From Candidatus Eiseniibacteriota bacterium (GTDB lineage Bacteria; Eisenbacteria; RBG-16-71-46; JAGVPR01): a stretch of DNA of 6,183 bases. Below the pieces are notes generated by a model. It saw only the letters and a list, made by a program, of their open reading frames with translations. It made no database searches and was not told the DNA's origin. Below are positions 1 through 5,707 of this stretch, piece after piece. The number at the start of each line of letters is the position of its first letter. Position 1 is the stretch's first letter. The stretch lies in assembly GCA_020052115.1 (NCBI GenBank), contig JAGVPR010000234.1, positions 1 to 6,183 on the forward strand. Direction: 5' to 3'. Made by a program: the position numbers and the translations under genes.

Positions 1-638
1 CGGCGACGATCGGCGACCTCCGGCGCATCCTCCAGACCACATTCGCGGCGAACGGGCTCCTCGAGACGCAGGGCAGCATCGTGGCCGGCGGGCGCGATGC
101 GGGGGTGCCTCACAACCAGGGCGACGACGCGATGGAGATCGCCGTCGGGATGCCGGTGCTGATAGACATCTACCCGCAGCTCTCGGGCGGCGGCTACTAC
201 TTCGACATGACGCGCACCTTCATCGCCGGCAGGGCGAGCAATGAGATCCGCAAGGCGTACGAAGAGGTTCTCGAGGCGCATGACCGCTCCTTCGCCGCCC
301 TCAAAGTCGGGCAGTCGGGGCGCTCTTACCAGGACCTCGTCTGCGACTACTTCGAATCGAAGGGGCGAGCGACGATCCGCACCGATGTGCGCACTGAAGA
401 GGGCTACGTGCATGGCCTCGGGCACGGTCTGGGGCTCGACGTGCACGAGAAGCCCCGCCTCGGGGGACCGAAGGAGAACCCCGACCTGCTCGAGCCCGGG
501 AACGTGTTCACCATCGAGCCGGGGCTCTACTATCCGTCGCGGGGCTTCGGCGTCCGCCTCGAGGATGTGGCCTACATCCGACCCAACGGCCGGATCGAAA
601 ACCTGACCGACTTCCCGCTCGAGATGGAGCTCGGGTGA
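1..638 (+). CDS. M24-family metallopeptidase (Xaa-Pro aminopeptidase-like), 5' end outside window
   Basis: Likely removes N-terminal residues from peptides, probably with Xaa-Pro preference, using two metal ions (family knowledge; the substrate cannot be read from sequence). The frame is open from base 3, so the gene begins upstream; the GTG at 81 lies inside the pita-bread catalytic domain and is not the start. All five metal ligands of the fold are visible: Asp (codon 165-167) in LIDIYP, Asp (204-206) in YYFDMTRTF, His (423-425) in HGLGHGLGLDVHE, Glu (516-518) in TIEPGLYY and Glu (561-563) in VRLEDV. The His of VPHNQGDD fits the proton-shuttle His of PepP-type enzymes. About 211 residues are present, ending naturally at TGA 636-638. 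No signal for export can be judged because the N-terminus is missing. Methionine aminopeptidase is less likely because of the YFDMTRT and GLDVHEKP motifs. The next gene follows after 49 bases in the same direction. Confidence 0.93.
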   Translation, partial: ATIGDLRRILQTTFAANGLLETQGSIVAGGRDAGVPHNQGDDAMEIAVGMPVLIDIYPQLSGGGYYFDMTRTFIAGRASNEIRKAYEEVLEAHDRSFAALKVGQSGRSYQDLVCDYFESKGRATIRTDVRTEEGYVHGLGHGLGLDVHEKPRLGGPKENPDLLEPGNVFTIEPGLYYPSRGFGVRLEDVAYIRPNGRIENLTDFPLEMELG

Positions 639-687
639 GGGGCCGCGCTCCGGGAGATTCGGGACCCGGCCGCGCCGCTGGGCATCC

Positions 688-1812
688 ATGAAGATCGTCC
701 TTCTCGGGGCCGCGTATCCGTACCGGGGGGGCATCGCCCACTTCACAGAGACGCTCTACCGCCGGCTCGTCGCGCGCGGGAACGACGTGCGCGTGGTTAC
801 ATTCACGCGCCAGTACCCGTCGTTCCTGTTCCCGGGCACGTCGCAGCTCGAGAGCGTCGAGGACCCGATTCCCACGGTGCGGCTTCTAGATACGATCGCT
901 CCGCACACATGGTGGAGGACGGCGCGCTTCATCGCCGAGGAGCGGCCCGATCTCCTTCTCGTTCGCTACTGGATGCCGTTCTTCGCGCCTTCGCTGGGGA
1001 CGGTGTGCCGCATCGCGCGAAAGCGCGGGGTGCGAACGGCGGCGCTCCTCGACAACGTCATCCCTCACGAAGCACGGCCGGGCGACCACGCCCTCACGCG
1101 CTATTTCCTGCGACAGGCGGGCTCCTTCATCGTGCTCTCGGAGACGGTCGAGCGCGACCTGCGCACGTTCCGGCCCGACGCGCCCTGCCTGCGGCTCTAC
1201 CATCCGGTCTACGACCTCTTCGGCCCGCCCATGGACCGCGCCGTGTCCCGCCGCGATCTAGACCTCGGACATGAAGAAAACGTCCTGCTCTTCTTCGGAG
1301 CGATCCGCAGCTACAAGGGGCTCGACACGCTGCTCGAGGCGCTTCCCATCGCCCGGCGCGATGTGCCGCTGACGCTCGTCGTAGCCGGCGAGTTCTACGG
1401 AGATGAGGAGCGGTACCGCGAGAGGATCCGAAGCCTCGGGATCGAGGACGCGGTGCGGCTCTCCGGGCGATACGTGCCGACCTCGGATGTGCCTGCCTAC
1501 TTCGCGGCCGCGAACGTCGTCGTGCAACCGTACGTGACCGCCACGCAGAGCGGGGTCGCCCAGGTCGCGTACCACTTCGGCCGGCCGCTCATCGTGACCG
1601 ACGTCGGCGGCCTCGGCGAGGTCGTGCCGGACGGCGTGGCTGGGCTCGTCGTGCCGCCCGAGGATCCGCCCGCGCTTGCACGCGCGATCGTGCGTTTCTT
1701 CCGCGAGGGGCTGGAGACGAAGCTCACCGAAGGGGTGCTCCACGAACGCGAGAAGTACTCCTGGGAGCCGCTCTGCGAGGCGATCGAGGAGATGGCGGCC
1801 GGGCAGGGGTGA
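688..1812 (+). CDS. Glycosyltransferase, GT4-like (GT-B fold)
   Basis: Predicted cytoplasmic or membrane-peripheral enzyme transferring a sugar from a nucleotide donor, probably in polysaccharide, glycolipid or glycoprotein assembly; donor and acceptor are unknown. The 374 residues fit the family. The N-terminal Rossmann domain opens with MKIVLLGAAYPYRGGIAHF, whose Gly-Gly loop (residues 14-15) is typical of acceptor-side GT4 domains. The C-terminal donor domain begins near residue 200 with LLFFGAIRSYKGLDTLLEAL (Lys210 in the usual phosphate-contacting R-x-x-K-G segment) and ends with VTDVGGLGEVV and the usual GLVVPPEDPPALA helix. The classical E-x7-E pair is not conserved: Gln287 and Tyr295 sit at about those places, in TQSGVAQVAYHFGRP. 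ATG 688 was chosen because it gives the complete first beta strand; no strong Shine-Dalgarno is seen before it. It may be cotranscribed with the upstream peptidase (49-base gap). No other cell-wall or capsule genes are in view. Confidence 0.9.
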   Translation: MKIVLLGAAYPYRGGIAHFTETLYRRLVARGNDVRVVTFTRQYPSFLFPGTSQLESVEDPIPTVRLLDTIAPHTWWRTARFIAEERPDLLLVRYWMPFFAPSLGTVCRIARKRGVRTAALLDNVIPHEARPGDHALTRYFLRQAGSFIVLSETVERDLRTFRPDAPCLRLYHPVYDLFGPPMDRAVSRRDLDLGHEENVLLFFGAIRSYKGLDTLLEALPIARRDVPLTLVVAGEFYGDEERYRERIRSLGIEDAVRLSGRYVPTSDVPAYFAAANVVVQPYVTATQSGVAQVAYHFGRPLIVTDVGGLGEVVPDGVAGLVVPPEDPPALARAIVRFFREGLETKLTEGVLHEREKYSWEPLCEAIEEMAAGQG

Positions 1813-1880
1813 CGCCGGACGCGAACGGCATCTGAAGTTCCCGTGCTAAGATGACGATGGTACGGGTAGACGATTCTCTC

Positions 1881-1887
1881 GGGAGGA
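1881..1887 (+). promoter_or_regulatory. Ribosome binding site before a non-standard ATC start of hflX
   Basis: GGGAGGA is a strong Shine-Dalgarno match. It stands 7 bases before ATC 1895-1897, in the hflX reading frame, and has no ATG, GTG or TTG at a suitable distance in that frame. It is the main reason for placing the hflX start at 1895 and not at the GTG 213 bases further in. Confidence 0.6.
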
Positions 1888-1894
1888 ACCCAAG

Positions 1895-3166
1895 ATCCAC
1901 GAACCGACTCGAACGGCGAAGCCCCGCGAAAAGGCGGTCCTCGTAGCCTACCAGCGCGGGTCCAGACCTCCAGGAGATCCCCTCGAGGAACTGAGCCTCC
2001 TCGCGCTCACCGCGGGCGCCGACGCGGTCGGCAGCGTCCTCCAGAAACGAGGGCCGATCCACCCGGCGACGTATATAAGCGAAGGCAAGGTCGCGGAGCT
2101 GCGCCGCGTGCTCGGTGAGACCGGCGCGAACCTCGTGCTCTTCGACGATGACCTTGCCCCCGCGCAGCAGCGAAACCTCGAGAAGACGCTCGAGGTCAAG
2201 ATTCTCGATCGCACCGAAGTCATCCTCGACATCTTCTCGTCTCGCGCGCGGACGACCGAGTCCCGGCTTCAGGTGGAGCTGGCCCAGCTCGAGTACCTGC
2301 TCCCGCGCCTCACGCGCATGTGGCAGCACCTCTCGCGCCTCGGGGGCGGCATCGGCACGCGCGGTCCCGGAGAGACGCAGCTCGAGGTGGACAAGCGGCT
2401 CGTGCGCGAGAAGATCGCGACGCTCAAGAAGAAGCTCGAGCGGATCACCGTGGAACGCAACACGCAGCGGAACAGGCGTACCGACCACTACCGCATCGCG
2501 CTCGTCGGTTACACGAACGCCGGCAAGTCCACGCTCATGAACGCTCTCACGGGGGCGGACGTGTTCACCGAGAACCGGCTTTTCGCCACCCTCGATGCGA
2601 CGACGCGCAGGCTCCCGCTCGGGGGCGGGCTCACCGCGCTCCTCTCCGACACGGTCGGCTTCATCCGCAAACTCCCGCACCATCTCGTGGCCTCGTTCCG
2701 CTCGACTCTGGAGGAGGTGATCGAGGCCGATCTGCTCGTGCACGTCGTGGACGCGAGCCGCCCGGACGCGGAGGATCAGATCGGCGCGGTGGAGCTGGTG
2801 CTCGAGGAGATCGGGGCGACCGACCGGCCGGTGATCATGGTCTTCAACAAGGCCGATCTCGTCCTCGACGAGGCGCGCCTTCTGAGCTTCCCCGCCCGCT
2901 ATCCGGGGAGCCTCGTCGTCTCGGCGACCAAGGCCGAGGACATCGAACGCCTGCGCCTGGGCATCCTCACGCGCGTCGAGGACGAGCGGAAGCTCGTCGC
3001 GATCACGGCTCCGGCCTCACGCCGGAGCGAGCTGATACGACTCCTCAGTACTCATCGGATCGTCGCGGAGAGGTTCGATGACGGCGTCGTGCGGATCGAG
3101 GCGTCGCTTCCCCGAAAGGTGCGCCAGCAGGCCGCGGGGCGGGGCTTCGCCGTCGAGGAAGCGTGA
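1895..3166 (+). CDS. hflX: GTPase HflX, probably initiated at an ATC codon
   Basis: HflX is a cytoplasmic GTPase that binds the large ribosomal subunit and, in studied bacteria, splits stalled or hibernating 70S ribosomes under stress. Numbered from 1895, the order is: HflX N-terminal domain from about residue 12 (EKAVLVAYQRG, then KRGPIHPATYISEGK, LVLFDDDLAPAQQRNLE and LDRTEVILDIF), the family signature GGGIGTRGPGETQLEVDKR from residue 150, a coiled-coil linker, then the G domain with G1 GYTNAGKST (205-213), G3 DTVGF (252-256), G4 NKAD (318-321) and G5 SATK (343-346). All nucleotide-binding motifs are intact. The 423-residue length agrees with about 426 in E. coli. The frame is open from 1850 but holds no ATG, GTG or TTG before GTG 2108, and starting there would remove most of the conserved N-terminal domain. 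ATC 1895 has a well-spaced Shine-Dalgarno and gives the expected length. The alternative is a sequence error. It follows the glycosyltransferase by 82 bases and converges on the cupredoxin gene with a 22-base gap in which I see no intrinsic terminator. Confidence 0.93.
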   Translation: MHEPTRTAKPREKAVLVAYQRGSRPPGDPLEELSLLALTAGADAVGSVLQKRGPIHPATYISEGKVAELRRVLGETGANLVLFDDDLAPAQQRNLEKTLEVKILDRTEVILDIFSSRARTTESRLQVELAQLEYLLPRLTRMWQHLSRLGGGIGTRGPGETQLEVDKRLVREKIATLKKKLERITVERNTQRNRRTDHYRIALVGYTNAGKSTLMNALTGADVFTENRLFATLDATTRRLPLGGGLTALLSDTVGFIRKLPHHLVASFRSTLEEVIEADLLVHVVDASRPDAEDQIGAVELVLEEIGATDRPVIMVFNKADLVLDEARLLSFPARYPGSLVVSATKAEDIERLRLGILTRVEDERKLVAITAPASRRSELIRLLSTHRIVAERFDDGVVRIEASLPRKVRQQAAGRGFAVEEA

Positions 3167-3188
3167 GGCCGAGGGAATCGTCCGGAGG

Positions 3189-3578
3189 TCAGCGGTCCTT
3201 GTAGAGCCTCTTCACCCGCCCCCACGTCTCCCTGCTCGTCGCCACCGAGGTCACATTGACCGTCCCGTGCATGGAAGGATGGAGTGCGCAGTGGTACGGG
3301 AACGAACCGTTCGCGGAAAACTCGCGCTCGTACGTGCCGTTCTGCGCGAGGTTGCCGCTGGTCCACAGCCCCGTGTCGCTCGTCGAGGTGTGAGGAGTCG
3401 GATCCAGGTTGACCCACTTCACCGAGTCGCCCTCGGAGATGGTCACACCCTGCGGTGAAAACGCAAAACCGGTGATGTTCACGGTCCAGACCTTCGCCTG
3501 AGCGCTCGAAGCAAGAAGCACAAGGGCGAGGATCCCGAGAACCGAGCCGAAGGCCGGAGTGAGTCGTCGCCTTCGCAT
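3189..3578 (-). CDS. Exported type I copper protein, amicyanin/plastocyanin-like cupredoxin
   Basis: Predicted periplasmic single-copper electron carrier of 129 residues. A Sec signal peptide occupies residues 1-28: basic MRRRRLTP, a Leu/Ala-rich core, and SAQA before Lys29. The mature part is one cupredoxin domain. Its type I copper ligands are all present: His63 in DPTPHTSTS, then Cys97, His100 and Met103 in YHCALHPSMHGTV; the Cys-x2-His-x2-Met spacing is that of amicyanin. The start at 3578 is fixed by GGAGG at 3585-3589, six bases away, and by the complete signal peptide; the frame runs open further upstream, but that part has no sensible protein. After the domain there is a short basic tail ending WGRVKRLYKDR, longer than a minimal cupredoxin needs. 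No partner oxidase, dehydrogenase or copper-resistance gene is adjacent, so its redox partner is unknown. Confidence 0.92.
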   Translation of the reverse strand: MRRRRLTPAFGSVLGILALVLLASSAQAKVWTVNITGFAFSPQGVTISEGDSVKWVNLDPTPHTSTSDTGLWTSGNLAQNGTYEREFSANGSFPYHCALHPSMHGTVNVTSVATSRETWGRVKRLYKDR

Positions 3579-3639
3579 GGAGCACCTCCAGGGCCGCGGC
3601 GCGGGCGTTCCGGCCGCCTGCTGCACCGTGTGAGGGTCG

Positions 3640-3656
3640 CCACCATCATCAGGTGG
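3640..3656. repeat. Short inverted repeat in the cupredoxin leader
   Basis: CCACC (3640-3644) and GGTGG (3652-3656) form perfect 5-base arms around a 7-base spacer, 62-78 bases before the cupredoxin start. It could be a regulator site or a weak leader hairpin. Arms this short also arise by chance in GC-rich DNA. Confidence 0.25.
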
Positions 3657-3779
3657 AGTGAACAGTGTTAAGGATACGCTCCCGCCGTGCAAAATGCCAG
3701 CGTGACCCAGGCCCCCGGCGACGACCCTCCCGGTATTCCGCTGCGCCCCAAGGACCTGGCGCACCCTGCGATGTCGCGT

Positions 3780-3813
3780 GATGAACCCGGTCTCGCGAGA
3801 GACGGGGTCCATC
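3780..3813 (+). other. Hairpin with GCGA (GNRA) tetraloop
   Basis: On the plus strand GATG, ACCC and GTCTC pair with GAGAC, GGGT and CATC around a GCGA loop. This gives 13 base pairs with two single mismatches (A-C and G-G). The loop is of the GNRA class only if the plus strand is transcribed. No run of T follows, so it is not a standard intrinsic terminator. It lies mid-way in the non-coding region, about 200 bases before the tetR remnant and on the opposite strand from the cupredoxin transcript. Function unknown. Confidence 0.4.
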
Positions 3814-3997
3814 GGACCTCATGCACGGACAGTGATCGCCGCGGGTGGACATTTCGGACTGTAGCGAAAGATGGATTCGGACTCAAGCTCGCGATGACAC
3901 TTTTCGACCGGAGTGCCGCCCCGATCTCCGTCACCCGAAGGGGTTCGCAACGCTCTTCTGCATTTCCACCCCTCCCAAGACCCCTGTGAAACATTCT

Positions 3998-4018
3998 GTC
4001 GTGCTGATTCGTCGTGCT
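3998..4018. repeat. Tandem octamer GTCGTGCT in candidate promoter region
   Basis: GTCGTGCT occurs at 3998-4005 and again at 4011-4018, 13 bases start to start. The pair lies immediately before the near-palindrome at 4021-4038, in the stretch where a promoter for the tetR remnant and efflux genes would be expected. It may be a direct-repeat regulator site or chance. Confidence 0.3.
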
Positions 4019-4020
4019 AA

Positions 4021-4038
4021 CCTGATCAACAGGTCAGG
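4021..4038. promoter_or_regulatory. Candidate TetR-type operator
   Basis: CCTGATCAACAGGTCAGG pairs at six of nine positions when folded on itself (CCTGA/TCAGG arms plus one inner pair). It overlaps the Shine-Dalgarno of the tetR remnant at 4036-4041. TetR-family repressors usually bind such imperfect palindromes in their own promoter or leader, so this is a reasonable autoregulatory site for the lost repressor. No clean -35/-10 pair could be assigned; TAACCT at 4018-4023 is a poor -10 candidate. Confidence 0.35.
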
Positions 4039-4046
4039 AGGGTGGT

Positions 4047-4210
4047 TTGGGCTGCGGAGTTCCCACCGAGAGTGCCCGCGAAAGTGCGCGGGACCGTATC
4101 CACCGGGTCGCCGCCCGGCTCTATGCGCTTCGCGGCTTCGACGCGTCCACATCTACGCCCGCGTGATCGCTGAAGGTCAGAGCCGGGGCGAGTTCCGCGC
4201 GGACTGGAGG
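4047..4210 (+). pseudogene. TetR-family repressor remnant, internally deleted and truncated
   Basis: The gene start survives: AGGAGG at 4036-4041, five bases before TTG 4047, then a frame reading MGCGVPTESARESA followed by RIHRVAARLYALRGFDAS, which is helix 1 and the following turn of a TetR DNA-binding domain. Helices 2-3, which contact DNA, should follow but are absent. From about 4151 a different frame (shifted by -1) reads YARVIAEGQSRGEFRAD, a sequence typical of the late ligand-binding domain of TetR proteins (often EGQ-x-RGEF). The first frame stops at TGA 4164-4166, after 39 codons. A single internal deletion of roughly 350 bases, not a multiple of three, would explain the join; the last 40 or so residues are also missing. 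No repressor can be made. The position directly before the efflux genes suggests it once controlled them. The helix-1 part is clear; the C-terminal part rests on one short motif. Confidence 0.66.
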
Positions 4211-4220
4211 CGCGCGCTTC

Positions 4221-5693
4221 ATGAGACGCTTCGTGATGCTCGTCGGGCTCACCTTGGTCGTAATGCTCGAAACCGCTCCCGCAGTCGCGGCGCCCCCGGA
4301 CACGCTCCGCCTCTCGCTCGATGATTGTGTGCAGCGAGCCGTCGCCGACGGGGAGGAGATGAAGCTGGCCGAGGCGGATCTCGCGACGGCAAGGGCGCTC
4401 TACCTGGAGGCCCGTTCGACCGCGCTCCCTCGTCTTTCGTTCAACCTCAGCTATACGCGCCGGATCGAGAGCATCTTCCGCGACACCGGCACAGGCATGG
4501 AGCCGTTCGCCGCCGACACGCTGGCACCCATCGAGCAGCGCGTTCGAGATCTCGAGAATGCGATGCCGACGGCGGGACTCGCCGGGCTGGGGAGCCTCTT
4601 TCAGTCCACGTCGTTCGGGAGCGAGAACTCCTGGATCGCGTCGCTGGGGTTCACGCAGAAGGTGTTCCAGGGCGGATCCGTTTGGAACTCGATCGCGGCC
4701 GCAGGGCACGCCATGCGCGCCGCCGAGACCCTGCGCGACGACAGGCGCCGGGGGATCGTCCTCGCGGTGCGCGAGGCATACCTCGCGGCCCTGCTGGCGG
4801 ACCGGGGCGCGCACATCGCGGATCTGAGCCTTCAGCAGACGGTGAGCCAGGTGCAGCGGGTGAGCCTGCGCCACGAGACGGGCAACGCTTCCGAGTTCGT
4901 GCTGCTCCAAGCCGAAGTGCAAAGGGACAATCTGATCCCGGTCGTCAAGGAGGCCTACCTCCGGCGTGAAGTAGCGAACCTCGATCTGCGCCGGCTCGCG
5001 AACATCCGGCCGGACGCGCCGCTCGTTCTGACGACACCGCTCCTCGACGACGGGACTTTCACCGTCGAGCCGGTCGAGGTGGATTCCACGGGGCTCATCG
5101 CCGCGGCGCTGCGGAATTCCAGCGTCGTCTCCGCCGAGCAGCAGGCCGAGGCCCGCAACCATGCCGTCGCGGTCGCGGGGGCTGAGCGCTGGCCGAAGTT
5201 CTCCCTGTTTGCGAACTACTCGCGCCAGGCCTATCCGGAGGACCCGTTCCCGAAGTCGGGCGATTGGGTCAAGGACGTGAACGCCGGCGTGATGGTCGAG
5301 TGGAGCATCTTCGACGGGTTCCTCACCAAGGGGGCTATCCAAGCATCCAAGGCTCGCCGGAGCATGGCGCAGCAGAACCTCAAACAGGCCCGTGAGGAGG
5401 CCCGCCTCCAGGTGATCCGGACGCTCAAGGATCTCGAACGCTGTACGGCGGATCTCAGGGCGCGCGCCCGCACCGTCGAACTCGCGCGGCGCGCGTTCGA
5501 GCTGGCGAACATCCGCTTCGAGGAAGGCGCCTCCGATCAGCTGGAGGTCTCGGACTCCCGGATCGCCTATCAGATCGCGCAGACGAACGAGGCAACGGCC
5601 CGCCGCGACTACTTCGCGGCGCTGGCGCAGATCGAGAGGCTGACCGGCAGGCCCCTGTTCACCGCAGCGGCCCCCTCGGGCGGTACACGATGA
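4221..5693 (+). CDS. TolC-family outer-membrane efflux channel protein
   Basis: Trimeric outer-membrane channel and periplasmic tunnel through which a tripartite pump expels its substrates. The 490 residues fit the family. A signal peptide (MRRFVMLVG, hydrophobic core, AVAA near residue 24) precedes two homologous outer-membrane-efflux repeats, about 30-240 and 270-480. Each has the expected outline: an alanine-rich coiled-coil helix, beta strands, then a strand-turn motif (TQKVFQGG at 146-152 and VEWSIFDGF near 359-367) leading into the next long helix. RFEEGASDQLEVSDSRIAYQIAQ near the C-terminus is a typical late helix. ATG 4221 is chosen because it gives the full signal peptide; GGAGG at 4206-4210 is ten bases away, a little far, and lies inside the tetR remnant. 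No Cys follows the signal peptide, so this is not an OprM/NodT-type lipoprotein. It is followed by the adaptor gene within 15 bases, so the two are an operon. Confidence 0.94.
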   Translation: MRRFVMLVGLTLVVMLETAPAVAAPPDTLRLSLDDCVQRAVADGEEMKLAEADLATARALYLEARSTALPRLSFNLSYTRRIESIFRDTGTGMEPFAADTLAPIEQRVRDLENAMPTAGLAGLGSLFQSTSFGSENSWIASLGFTQKVFQGGSVWNSIAAAGHAMRAAETLRDDRRRGIVLAVREAYLAALLADRGAHIADLSLQQTVSQVQRVSLRHETGNASEFVLLQAEVQRDNLIPVVKEAYLRREVANLDLRRLANIRPDAPLVLTTPLLDDGTFTVEPVEVDSTGLIAAALRNSSVVSAEQQAEARNHAVAVAGAERWPKFSLFANYSRQAYPEDPFPKSGDWVKDVNAGVMVEWSIFDGFLTKGAIQASKARRSMAQQNLKQAREEARLQVIRTLKDLERCTADLRARARTVELARRAFELANIRFEEGASDQLEVSDSRIAYQIAQTNEATARRDYFAALAQIERLTGRPLFTAAAPSGGTR

Positions 5694-5707
5694 ATGGAGA
5701 CGGCACG

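Larger units (their letters stand above)
3579..4046. other. Non-coding divergent region between cupredoxin gene and tetR remnant
   Basis: No convincing gene is found here. Open frames exist on both strands (for example 3687-3989 plus and 3668-3994 minus), but their translations are Arg/Ser/Pro-rich, match nothing I recognise and lack ribosome binding sites. The stretch contains the leader of the cupredoxin gene at its left end, a hairpin at 3780-3813, a visibly less GC-rich patch from about 3955 to 4030 that suits a rightward promoter, a tandem octamer and a near-palindrome at the right end. I looked for a tRNA and for known riboswitch cores and did not find one. Confidence 0.6.

Noticed and set aside
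1840..1866. Inverted repeat CCCGT/ACGGG before hflX
   Set aside because: Only five Watson-Crick pairs plus wobble pairs around an 11-base loop, with no T-run; too weak to call a terminator or regulatory leader.
1851..1946. ATG 1851 as the start of hflX or of a small upstream peptide
   Set aside because: That frame stops at 1944-1946, has no Shine-Dalgarno, and would need an indel to enter the hflX frame.
1724..2743. Long minus-strand open frame of 339 codons
   Set aside because: It lies antisense to hflX and the end of the glycosyltransferase; its Arg/Glu-rich translation is the usual mirror of GC-rich coding DNA, with no recognised domain.
3579..3812. N-terminal extension of the cupredoxin reading frame
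   Set aside because: The frame is open, but the good Shine-Dalgarno and the signal peptide place the start at 3578; the extension has no recognisable sequence.
3840..3960. Possible tRNA or riboswitch because of GGTTCGCAA and small stems
   Set aside because: No cloverleaf with acceptor stem, anticodon arm and T arm could be built, and no known riboswitch core was recognised.
3845..4324. Plus-strand open frame of 159 codons overlapping the tolC start
   Set aside because: Only its middle part (about 4151-4207) resembles a protein, the tetR fragment; the rest is intergenic DNA and an out-of-frame reading of tolC.
4026..5342. Minus-strand open frame of 438 codons
   Set aside because: It is antisense to the TolC-family gene, with a low-complexity Arg/Glu/His-rich product and no domain signature.
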